Positions 1 through 5,729 of a stretch of 7,610 bases of DNA are shown here, piece after piece; position 1 is the first letter of the stretch, and the number at the start of each line of letters is the position of its first letter. This stretch comes from Thermoplasmata archaeon (lineage in GTDB: Archaea; Thermoplasmatota; Thermoplasmata; Thermoplasmatales; Thermoplasmataceae): assembly GCA_021797295.1 (NCBI GenBank), contig JAKAAA010000052.1, positions 1 to 7,610 on the forward strand, given 5' to 3'. Under the pieces are notes generated by a model that saw only the letters and a program-made list of their open reading frames with translations, did not search any database and was not told the DNA's origin. The position numbers were made by a program, and so were the translations under genes.

Positions 1-198
1 TACCACGTTGTTCATTATAATATCTTACAGTAACAAGAAAGGAAGAGATATATATACTCATATCTGAAAATTGTGATAATATAGCCATTAATTCTAGTTA
101 ACTCGAAAATTATTAATAACTTGAAAAGTAAACATAAACGCCATAATAATAGGAAAATAGGCAAAAATTTATAATTTATGAAGTTATGATATTATCAT
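1..198. other. AT-rich intergenic region, no supported gene
   Basis: I find no convincing coding region. All three + frames entering from the left edge stop within about 70 bases. On the - strand an ATG at 15-13 opens a five-codon stub (MNNVV) running off the left edge, with a TATATATA-like box at 48-56 about the right distance upstream. It could be the start of a leftward gene outside the window, but five codons are too few to call. The right part (161-198) holds the promoter-like elements annotated separately. The small palindromes near 96-103 and 110-119 are ordinary for such AT-rich DNA. Confidence 0.6.
161..174 (+). promoter_or_regulatory. BRE/TATA promoter for the candidate RNA at 199
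   Basis: GCAAAA at 161-166 fits the archaeal BRE pattern RNWAAW and lies directly upstream of ATTTATAA (167-174), a good archaeal TATA box. Archaeal transcription normally starts about 25-27 bp after the TATA centre, here about 197-199. That is where the closing helix of the predicted RNA begins. There is no open reading frame downstream on this strand that would otherwise explain a promoter here. The match is by eye; AT-rich DNA yields chance TATA boxes. Confidence 0.4.
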
Positions 199-199
199 A
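185..199. promoter_or_regulatory. Palindromic operator candidate at predicted RNA start site
   Basis: TATGATA (185-191) and TATCATA (193-199) are perfect 7-bp inverted arms around a single central T. The site lies between the TATA box (167-174) and the predicted transcription start at about 199. This is the usual place for an archaeal repressor site, which blocks polymerase recruitment without covering the TATA box. No regulator gene is present in the window, so the binding protein is unknown. The site is AT-rich and could be chance. Confidence 0.3.
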
Positions 200-302
200 G
201 CCCAGCAATAAAAGGCATAGTATTGCCGTCCAGTAAAAAGCTGATGTAGTCCCATCAGCTCTGCTGAAAGATGGTAATGCTATTTAGATAAGGGGCTTTT
301 CT
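199..302 (+). ncRNA. Candidate structured small RNA, three nested stems
   Basis: The + strand can fold into three nested helices. P1 pairs 199-203 (AGCCC) with 293-297 (GGGCT). P2 pairs 217-227 with 273-283: 11 bp, two of them G-U wobbles, which favours a + strand transcript because the - strand would have C-A mismatches. P3 pairs 239-246 (AGCTGATG) with 253-260 (CATCAGCT), a perfect 8-bp stem with a six-base loop. The 3' helix runs straight into a T-rich tract (297-309), typical of archaeal termination, and a BRE/TATA pair lies about 26 bp upstream of 199. CAGCA (203-207) could also pair with TGCTG (262-266) as a pseudoknot. I do not recognise the family. A box H/ACA guide is conceivable: P2/P3 flank an internal loop, and an ANA-type AGA sits at 286-288. 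However, no kink-turn is evident. It could instead be a small palindromic element. The exact 3' end is uncertain. Confidence 0.4.
235..260 (-). terminator. Hairpin plus T-run downstream of rhodanese gene
   Basis: Read on the - strand, the perfect 8-bp stem AGCTGATG/CATCAGCT (260-253 with 246-239, loop GGACTA) is followed directly by TTTT, giving a run of five T with the last stem base. It lies 23 bases beyond the rhodanese stop codon. It resembles an intrinsic terminator. Archaeal RNA polymerase responds mainly to the T-run, so the hairpin may instead belong to the opposite-strand RNA candidate. Both readings can be true. Confidence 0.4.
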
Positions 303-598
303 TCTATTTCCCATCCATATAGTCCATTATAAAGGTTATATATATTTTCTATTCCATTTTCTTCAAGGAATTTGCCGGTATAATAACTCCTATGTCCTGA
401 ACTGCAAACCAGGACTATCTTTTTTCCATCATACTTTTTTACCAGGGAAATATCATTAAAAACATCATACATGGGTACCAGGACGGACCCCTCAATATGT
501 CCGGTTTCATATTCAAACTGCTCCCTGACATCAATGATTATACATTCATCTTTCGCAATCATCTCTGAGAGTTCATCAGGAATTATGTTTAGAACCAT
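284..598 (-). CDS. Single-domain rhodanese-like sulfurtransferase
   Basis: This encodes a 104-residue protein that is one complete rhodanese domain. IIDVREQFEYETGHIEGSV (residues 21-39) is the classic N-terminal motif, with DVRE at 23-26. The active loop is C65-S-S-G-H-R70 followed by S71. Cys65 would carry the persulfide. The six-residue CxxGxR loop matches sulfurtransferases, whereas Cdc25-type phosphatases have a seven-residue loop. NLYNGLYGWE (88-97) is the usual C-terminal glycine/tryptophan segment. There is no signal peptide or membrane segment, so it should act in the cytoplasm, moving sulfane sulfur to an acceptor not identifiable here. The ATG at 598 is chosen because a TATA-like box is centred about 21 bp upstream, consistent with a leaderless or very short-leader mRNA. 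It lies 144 bp beyond the glucoamylase gene on the same strand and probably has its own promoter, so no functional link to the glycan genes is implied. Family assignment is secure; the physiological role is not. Confidence 0.93.
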   Translation of the reverse strand: MVLNIIPDELSEMIAKDECIIIDVREQFEYETGHIEGSVLVPMYDVFNDISLVKKYDGKKIVLVCSSGHRSYYTGKFLEENGIENIYNLYNGLYGWEIEEKPLI

Positions 599-612
599 GT
601 CACTTAATCACA

Positions 613-640
613 ATTAAATATTTAACGGTTAAAACGTTTT
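613..640 (-). promoter_or_regulatory. Rhodanese promoter with adjacent palindromes
   Basis: TTAAATATTTAA (614-625) is a TATA-like box and a perfect 12-bp palindrome, about 15-27 bp upstream of the ATG at 598. Directly upstream on the - strand lie TTAAC-G-GTTAA (622-632) and AAAACGTTTT (631-640), the latter a perfect 10-bp palindrome. The second and third overlap the BRE position and the region just upstream, where an activator or repressor could bind. The TATA assignment is reasonable; the operator role is a guess. Confidence 0.4.
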
Positions 641-725
641 CATTGCTACATGGGGAATCACTGGATATTATACAATTATTACCCTCGATAATATACCTAC
701 GTATATAACATAATAAATATTTCTG

Positions 726-742
726 GTTAAATACAAATAAAT
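726..742 (-). terminator. T-rich tract after glucoamylase gene
   Basis: Immediately past the TGA stop the - strand reads ATTTATTTGTATTTAAC, a T-rich stretch without a strong stem. Such tracts are sufficient for archaeal transcription termination. This fits the separate promoter seen in front of the rhodanese gene, but in AT-rich DNA the call is weak. Confidence 0.3.
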
Positions 743-2656
743 TCAGGTTTTCTCATTCCTGGAATAAGCCGCATATTCAAGAAGGGTTATCACTAGTTCG
801 GCATGACTCCATACCAGTGGTGATACCGAGTGTGGCTGCCCGGTATAGGGATTGATCTGCTCCGAGAATATCCCGGATTTCTGCCTGTGCGATTTCACCC
901 ACTCTATCAGTGACCATCCTCTTTCCAGGTCTCCCGCCTTCATGAAATATCTTGCCATCCAGAGTGTTGTGATTATCCATGGGTTTCCGGGCACATTGCT
1001 ATCTTCCTTTATCCTCATGTAGTTATCCTTTTCATATCTGGCTATACCGCCGACACCATTGACCCAGAGCTTTTCCATGATAGCTTCCATGGTGCTGACC
1101 ACCCTGGAATCCTTTGGCTCCTTCATGCCAAAAATTACAATGGAAGAAAGGGCACTATCCACAGTAAAATCTGGTTTTCCATCGATTATTGCCCTTGCAT
1201 ATCTTCCATATTCATCCGAGTAAAATTTTTGCTCAAAGGCATTGTACATCTTCGTAGCAGCGTCAGAATATTTTTTTGAAAGGTCCTGGTCTCCGAAAGC
1301 ATCAGCAAAGTGAGATGCTGCCTTTAACGCAGCGTATGTGGTTGATACCGTATAGGCATGTATTCCATACCTTTCCTCCCAGAGATCAAACGATTCCCTG
1401 GGCAATCCATCCTCGTCTACAAACCCTGCCATGAATTCAGCAGCTTTTATCACCAGATCCTCATAAAAGGGTGCAGTGAAACCTATATCATTGTACTTTC
1501 TGAAGTATTCCCAGAGTACCCATACAAGAAGCGCAGTTTCATCCTCCTGAATGGGATATATCTCCTTGCCCTTCATTATATGTGGAAGCCAGCTGCTTGC
1601 CAGATGCCCGTCCATGTTGTATTTATGTTGCATGTATCCCTGGTTTGAAATAAGTGATGTGGACAGTGTAAAGAACTGCCTTGCAGTCTGGGAATGCCCT
1701 GCTATGCTCAGTGAATACGCTGCAATGGCAGCATCCCGGGGCCACATGTAATAATAACCATCATGGCTCATTTTCAGAATATCACTATCCGATGATGCCG
1801 CTATTGACCCAAGCACATTTGAATGGCTTTTGATAATAAAAAGGGAACGCCTGAAAAGCGCATTTGTATCCGGGTCAAGATTAGGCGTAACCTTGGAAGA
1901 CCATAGCTCCCAGTAGTTGGTCGTTCTCCGTTCAAGCTTTTTGAGGTATTCCAGATCTATATTGCTTTTTATCTGTAATATCTCTTTATAACTCTCGCCC
2001 GCAATGATATAATAATAAACAGAGAACTTTTTACCTGGATCAATGTCCACTGAATGCCGCAAAACAGAGTCCACAGATCCAATAGAAACAGGATTCATGG
2101 AAAGTTCATTATCTTCCGCATCCTTCCATGTACCCTTCAGCTCACCTGTATCCTTTATGCCTGTTGCATACTGATCCATGGATTTATTATCCTGGTCCAG
2201 AGTGGAAGCCAGGAAATACCTGTTTTCTTTGTAATGCACAATGCCATTGAGCTCAGGATACAGTGCAGCCGTATCGCCGATATCATTCCCGTAAATATAG
2301 AAATTTTGATGGAAAAATAATTTAATATTTTTTCTTGTATTCCCGGTGTTTGAAATACTTATGTGCCTGAGGTATATATTTTTGTAAATATCTACAATAT
2401 CATGGTTTTCGAAATCCAGGGACGACATGGGGTAAAATACGGTGCCTACCATGGTATGATCATAATAATCCATGAATTTCAAATAATTCCTATCCATCCA
2501 CACAAAATTATTGTCTACTGAAACACCGAACATAAACGGGTGGCCACCTGAATGATTCTCAGATGCGTATTTTGAATAATAAAAATCAGTTATCCTGTAA
2601 TCTTCATCAAATGTCAATAACATTCTACCATTTCCCAGCGGGAGGTATCTTACCAT
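743..2656 (-). CDS. GH15 glucoamylase-type glucan hydrolase, intracellular
   Basis: The 637-residue protein has the full length and layout of archaeal/bacterial GH15 enzymes. An N-terminal beta-sandwich domain spans roughly residues 1-240 (start GNGRMLLTFD, then ENHSGGHPFMFGV at 33-45). An (alpha/alpha)6 barrel covers about 260-637. The barrel motifs are present: YYYMWPRDAA (301-310), QEDETALLVW (370-379), FDLWEERYG (423-431) and VWSHAEL (615-621). By comparison with fungal and clostridial GH15 enzymes, Glu427 (first E of WEE) should be the general acid and Glu620 the general base; this mapping is from family knowledge. The enzyme should release beta-D-glucose from non-reducing ends of alpha-glucans. 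GH15 trehalases are known from Thermoplasma, so a trehalose substrate cannot be excluded, although the divergent debranching operon favours glycogen. There is no signal peptide, suggesting a cytoplasmic enzyme. The ATG at 2656 is chosen because a TATA box centred near 2682 places the transcript start at the start codon. The frame is intact. Confidence 0.93.
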   Translation of the reverse strand: MVRYLPLGNGRMLLTFDEDYRITDFYYSKYASENHSGGHPFMFGVSVDNNFVWMDRNYLKFMDYYDHTMVGTVFYPMSSLDFENHDIVDIYKNIYLRHISISNTGNTRKNIKLFFHQNFYIYGNDIGDTAALYPELNGIVHYKENRYFLASTLDQDNKSMDQYATGIKDTGELKGTWKDAEDNELSMNPVSIGSVDSVLRHSVDIDPGKKFSVYYYIIAGESYKEILQIKSNIDLEYLKKLERRTTNYWELWSSKVTPNLDPDTNALFRRSLFIIKSHSNVLGSIAASSDSDILKMSHDGYYYMWPRDAAIAAYSLSIAGHSQTARQFFTLSTSLISNQGYMQHKYNMDGHLASSWLPHIMKGKEIYPIQEDETALLVWVLWEYFRKYNDIGFTAPFYEDLVIKAAEFMAGFVDEDGLPRESFDLWEERYGIHAYTVSTTYAALKAASHFADAFGDQDLSKKYSDAATKMYNAFEQKFYSDEYGRYARAIIDGKPDFTVDSALSSIVIFGMKEPKDSRVVSTMEAIMEKLWVNGVGGIARYEKDNYMRIKEDSNVPGNPWIITTLWMARYFMKAGDLERGWSLIEWVKSHRQKSGIFSEQINPYTGQPHSVSPLVWSHAELVITLLEYAAYSRNEKT

Positions 2657-2677
2657 GGTTCCATATAATTATATTCA

Positions 2678-2692
2678 GTTTAAAACCTTTCC
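2678..2692 (-). promoter_or_regulatory. BRE/TATA promoter of GH15 gene (leaderless)
   Basis: On the - strand GGAAAGG (2692-2686) followed by TTTTAAAC (2685-2678) forms a purine-rich BRE-like element and a TATA box. The TATA centre at about 2682 is 26 bp from the first base of the ATG at 2656, so the transcript probably starts at the start codon. No Shine-Dalgarno is present, which agrees with leaderless translation. A second AT-rich patch (2662-2675) lies too close to the ATG to serve as the TATA box. Confidence 0.5.
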
Positions 2693-2732
2693 GTAGTGAT
2701 ATAATATGCCTCTAAATTTAAATTCTTTTTTC

Positions 2733-2787
2733 CCAGTAGGATTTCTGGCAATGTTTATTAATAAAATAATGTTATGCCAGTATGGAT
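2733..2787 (+). promoter_or_regulatory. Promoter of glycan operon with flanking repeats
   Basis: TTTATTAA (2754-2761) is a TATA box centred about 26 bp before the transcript start predicted at the ATG of 2782, so the first operon gene is probably leaderless. Two repeat pairs flank the box. CCAGTAGGAT (2733-2742) recurs as CCAGTATGGAT (2777-2787), 44 bp apart or roughly four helical turns. CTGGCA (2745-2750) is mirrored by TGCCAG (2775-2780). A regulator bound at both would bracket the TATA box and cover the start site. The TATA call is fair; the operator call is speculative. The repeats also lie in the shared region with the GH15 promoter. Confidence 0.45.
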
Positions 2788-4614
2788 TATAATCAGGAAT
2801 GGTTGATTGCCAATTCCCGTGGTTCTTATTCTTCTTCTACAGTATCATTTGCCAATACGAGAACTTACCACGGGTTACTTGTAGTATCCAATCCGGATAG
2901 ATATGAAAGATATGTAATTCTTTCCAAGCTGTTTGAGGAAATCACGTTTTCCGGAAAAACCTACAGTCTTGATACTAACTATTACCCTGACACGATTTAC
3001 CCATCAGGATATAAATATATAAGTGAATATTCAACATGCCCTTTCCCCATATTCAATTATAATATAAACGGAGTTCCGGTTAAAAAATCGCTTGTGATGG
3101 ATTCAGATTCAGATACTATAGTAATACGATATGAATTTTTGGAGAAAATTCCGGAATCCATTGCATTTTACCCGCTTCTGGCTTTCCGTAATTTTCACAG
3201 CGTAATAAGGGAAGGCCAGCGGGATTTTACTGTTAATGAATCCGGTACATCATACGATTTTACCGGCGGGAATTTCACACTCCATATCTCAAAAATTGGC
3301 TCATTTATAGCAGATAAGCACTGGTATTATAATTTCAGGTACCCTGTGGAAGAGGAACGGGGCACCAACAGTATGGAAGACCTTTATAATCCGGGTAGAA
3401 TTGAAACTGTCCCCATAAAAAAACAACTGGATATAAAAATTACAGCAGAAGCAAACCAAATGCCGGATTATGAAGAAATTCAAAATAAAATGTTAAAAAG
3501 AGGGTATAGCACAGAAAAGAATCCTGCAATTAAAGCCCTGATGTTCAATTCTGCCAACTTTAAATTGCAAAATGATATAATAGCAGGTTTCCACTGGTTT
3601 GGACCATGGGCCCGTGATACCTTTATTTCAATGCCGGGTTTGCTGCTCATACCGAAAAATTATGAACTTGCCAGAGCTGTACTCAATAACTATGCAGGAA
3701 AAATGGTAAAGGGCCTTATACCCAATAATGCTTACATAAATGGTTTCCAGCGTTCCGCCGATGCATCACTCTGGTTCATATATGCCCTCCAGAAATATTA
3801 CAATTATTCCGGTGATAAGAACTTTATTTCAAGCATGTATGATAAAATAAAAAGCATTATCAGTGCATATATAGACGGAAATGATGATTTTTACGTGGAT
3901 GGAAAGTTTGTACATATCAAATCACCACTGATGACCTGGATGGATGGCAAGGCCGGTAATACATCATTTACTCCTAGACTGGGAAAACCGGTTGAGATAA
4001 ATGCACTGTGGTATAACGCACTGAAATTCTATTCATATTTTTCCGGAATTTCCGGGAATAAGATGGAGGAATCGGTTGCTGAAATTCTGGCATCCTTCAG
4101 AAAAAAATTTGTGGAAAAATATACCGCCGGTGGAATGATTGCCGACACCCTGGATCCAGTTGACACTTCCTTTAGACCGAATTTTTTGTTGGCCTATTCA
4201 CTTCCGTATAAACTACTGGATAATCCTGATTTTTTAAATCGGGCAAAACAGGAACTAGCGACCCCTTACGGAATTAGAACCCTATCTCCACAAGATCCGG
4301 GGTTTAAAGGAGTTTATTCCGGAGACCAGTATAACAGGGACAGTGCTTACCATAATGGAACTATATGGCCCTGGCTGGCAGGCCCATATATAAGTGCCAT
4401 GGTAGGCAATGGCGAAAATCCAGATAATCTGTTCAGGTATTTTTCCCCGCTATTCACAATGCAGTATGTACCGGAAATATTCGATGGGTTGAATCCTGAA
4501 GCACCGAAAGGATGCATGATGCAGGCCTGGAGTTACGGTGAATTGATAAGGGCTTACTACGAAAATTTGAGGCCCCGGAAACGAAATAAAAATTCAGGAG
4601 ATGTTATGAGTTGA
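2782..4614 (+). CDS. Archaeal glycogen debranching enzyme (GH133)
   Basis: The 610-residue protein is an amylo-alpha-1,6-glucosidase of the archaeal glycogen-debranching type, which hydrolyses single glucose stubs at alpha-1,6 branch points. The N-terminal domain (about 1-220) shows the family hallmarks EWLIANSRGSYSSSTV (6-21), NTRTYHGLLV (25-34) and LSKLFEE (47-53). The (alpha/alpha)6 catalytic domain (about 245-598) has FHWFGPWARDTFISMPGL (270-287), SADASLWF (325-332), TWMDGK (385-390), TPRLGKPVEINALWYNAL (397-414), GIRTLSP (497-503), AYHNGTIWPWL (522-532) and QAWSYGE (581-587). By comparison with the eukaryotic debranching enzyme, Asp388 and Glu587 are the likely acid and base. WARD replaces the more usual WGRD, and SRGSYSS the usual GLGGY-type segment; all main motifs remain. 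There is no signal peptide. It is the first gene of a three-gene operon, divergent from the GH15 gene. The only in-frame ATG near the homologous start is 2782. The tail is basic (RPRKRNK). Confidence 0.94.
   Translation: MDYNQEWLIANSRGSYSSSTVSFANTRTYHGLLVVSNPDRYERYVILSKLFEEITFSGKTYSLDTNYYPDTIYPSGYKYISEYSTCPFPIFNYNINGVPVKKSLVMDSDSDTIVIRYEFLEKIPESIAFYPLLAFRNFHSVIREGQRDFTVNESGTSYDFTGGNFTLHISKIGSFIADKHWYYNFRYPVEEERGTNSMEDLYNPGRIETVPIKKQLDIKITAEANQMPDYEEIQNKMLKRGYSTEKNPAIKALMFNSANFKLQNDIIAGFHWFGPWARDTFISMPGLLLIPKNYELARAVLNNYAGKMVKGLIPNNAYINGFQRSADASLWFIYALQKYYNYSGDKNFISSMYDKIKSIISAYIDGNDDFYVDGKFVHIKSPLMTWMDGKAGNTSFTPRLGKPVEINALWYNALKFYSYFSGISGNKMEESVAEILASFRKKFVEKYTAGGMIADTLDPVDTSFRPNFLLAYSLPYKLLDNPDFLNRAKQELATPYGIRTLSPQDPGFKGVYSGDQYNRDSAYHNGTIWPWLAGPYISAMVGNGENPDNLFRYFSPLFTMQYVPEIFDGLNPEAPKGCMMQAWSYGELIRAYYENLRPRKRNKNSGDVMS
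4596..4600 (+). promoter_or_regulatory. Shine-Dalgarno for glycosyltransferase TTG start
   Basis: AGGAG lies inside the last codons of the debranching gene, 10 bases before the TTG at 4611. It supports TTG as the true start. The nearby ATGs at 4601 and 4606 are in other frames for this protein, and the second belongs to the debranching frame. Initiation is probably coupled to termination of the upstream gene through the 4611-4614 TTGA overlap. Confidence 0.6.
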
Positions 4615-5729
4615 AAGTTGCAGTTATAGGATGGGAGCTCCCCCCGGCATTTTCTGGGGGGCTTGGAATACATACATACAATTTGTTTTCCATAGTTGGT
4701 AAGATCATTCCGGTTGACATATACCTACCTGATATGGGATATTCCTTTCCACCATACCCGTTCAATGTGAGAACCGTAAAAATTAAATCTGGAATAGCCG
4801 GAAATGTATATTCCCATGTAACAAACTTTATTGATGCGGTCAATGATTATAATGAAAAGGTTGTTGAAAATTTCAGGCCGGAAGGCGTTTCACTGGTACA
4901 CTGCCATGACTGGATAACATTCAGGGCAGGAATTGAAATCAAAAAACGATATAAGATTCCGCTGGTGGTAACATTCCACAGCACAGAGTATGACAGGTCT
5001 GCATATTTCAATCCGCAGGAACCAATCATGAAGGTTGAGGCGGAAGGGGCCAGTGAAGCCGATGCCGTGATTACTGTATCAAATCTCACAAAGGACGTTG
5101 TATCGAAGAATTACCATATAAATCCTGATAAGATAACCACTGTATACAACGGAGTAAAGGCATTCCCCTATACATCTGGAATCCCATTCAGCAAAGAGAG
5201 GCAGGTTCTGTACTTCGGCCGGATAACGAGCCAGAAGGGCCCGAAATTTTTCATGGAAATGGCCAGAAAGGCCCTTGAATATGAAAACAATATAAGTTTT
5301 GTCATGGCAGGAACCGGTGACCTGCTGGATGAGATGAAAGCATATGCTTATAACTACAATATCCAGGATAAATTTTACTTTCCAGGATTCGTGGATTTCC
5401 AGAAGGCAATTGAATATTATAAAAAGTCCTCCGTATTCGTGATACCTTCGGTTTCGGAGCCATTCGGAATTACTGTTCTGGAATCAATGGTATCGGGAAC
5501 ACCGGTTGTGATGAGCAGAACAACGGGAGTTGGTGAAGCATTGAACAATGCATTGAAAGCAGATTTCTGGGACACAGATGTGATGTCATCATACGTGGTT
5601 TCCATACTGAATCATAAAAGCCTGATGGATACTCTATCAATTTATGGAAAATATGAGGGTATGTCATTTACATGGGAAAAATCAGCCATGAAAACACTGG
5701 AGGTGTACAGATCAGTATGGAGGATATAA
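4611..5729 (+). CDS. GT4-type glycogen synthase-like glycosyltransferase
   Basis: The 372-residue protein has a two-domain GT-B fold. The N-terminal half begins MKVAVIGWELPPAFSGGLG, with the sugar-nucleotide/acceptor glycine motif GGLG at 16-19, then HCHDW (97-101) and TFHSTEYDR (121-129). The C-terminal half carries GRITSQKG (203-210; Arg204 and Lys209 normally hold the donor phosphates) and the retaining-GT E-x7-E signature EPFGITVLE (283-291). In archaeal glycan clusters such enzymes act as glycogen synthases, adding glucose from ADP- or UDP-glucose to an alpha-1,4-glucan; the donor cannot be read from the sequence. It is shorter than bacterial GlgA (about 480 residues), as is usual for the archaeal type. 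The start is TTG, inferred because the conserved N terminus begins exactly there and an AGGAG precedes it. The gene overlaps the debranching gene by 4 bp and the GH57 gene by 13 bp. There is no membrane segment. Alternative: a glycosyltransferase making another alpha-glucoside such as trehalose. Confidence 0.88.
   Translation: MKVAVIGWELPPAFSGGLGIHTYNLFSIVGKIIPVDIYLPDMGYSFPPYPFNVRTVKIKSGIAGNVYSHVTNFIDAVNDYNEKVVENFRPEGVSLVHCHDWITFRAGIEIKKRYKIPLVVTFHSTEYDRSAYFNPQEPIMKVEAEGASEADAVITVSNLTKDVVSKNYHINPDKITTVYNGVKAFPYTSGIPFSKERQVLYFGRITSQKGPKFFMEMARKALEYENNISFVMAGTGDLLDEMKAYAYNYNIQDKFYFPGFVDFQKAIEYYKKSSVFVIPSVSEPFGITVLESMVSGTPVVMSRTTGVGEALNNALKADFWDTDVMSSYVVSILNHKSLMDTLSIYGKYEGMSFTWEKSAMKTLEVYRSVWRI
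4636..4663 (+). repeat. GC-rich hairpin early in glycosyltransferase gene
   Basis: CCCCCC (4640-4645) and GGGGGG (4656-4661) can form a six-pair all-GC stem with a 10-base loop, about 27 bases downstream of the TTG start. Two more pairs (AG 4636-4637 with CT 4662-4663) are possible across a two-base bulge. The bases encode the conserved segment LPPAFSGG, so the protein explains the residues but not the CCC and GGG-GGG codons. Glycines elsewhere in this gene mostly use GGA. The stem may slow early translation or transcript decay; no function is shown. Confidence 0.45.
5699..5705 (+). promoter_or_regulatory. Strong Shine-Dalgarno for GH57 gene
   Basis: GGAGGTG is a full match to the archaeal anti-Shine-Dalgarno (CACCTCC) and sits 11 bases before ATG 5717, inside the end of the glycosyltransferase gene. 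It decides the GH57 start: the earlier in-frame ATG at 5672 lacks such a site and would add 15 residues unlike the family. Confidence 0.85.

Noticed and set aside
1..15. Start of a leftward gene (MNNVV) with a TATA-like box at 48-56
   Set aside because: Only five codons are visible; TATATATA repeats are common in such AT-rich DNA, so a gene cannot be supported from this window.
186..267. Box C/D guide RNA (ATGATA near 186, CTGA at 241 and 264)
   Set aside because: The box C match is poor, the possible D' and C' boxes overlap each other, and the nested long stems are unlike C/D guides.
199..297. A miniature transposable element with terminal inverted repeats
   Set aside because: The 5-bp ends are short, I see no flanking target-site duplication and no second copy in the window; the RNA explanation accounts for more of the signals, though a genome-wide copy count could revive this idea.
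691..706. Six-bp inverted repeat ATATAC/GTATAT in the 599-742 gap
   Set aside because: Short, entirely weak pairs plus one GC pair, and far from either promoter; expected by chance in this composition.
1358..1751. Two + strand open frames (96 and 66 codons) opposite the GH15 gene
   Set aside because: They lie wholly antisense to a well-conserved catalytic domain, show no recognisable motif and have no promoter or Shine-Dalgarno.
2054..2320. 88-codon + strand open frame opposite the GH15 N-terminal half
   Set aside because: Shadow of the conserved GH15 frame; cysteine/isoleucine-rich translation with no family resemblance.
5672..5716. In-frame ATG at 5672 that would lengthen the GH57 protein by 15 residues
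   Set aside because: The family starts at FYFELHQP, and a perfect GGAGGTG lies 11 bases before ATG 5717; the added residues are only the frame-shifted end of the glycosyltransferase gene.
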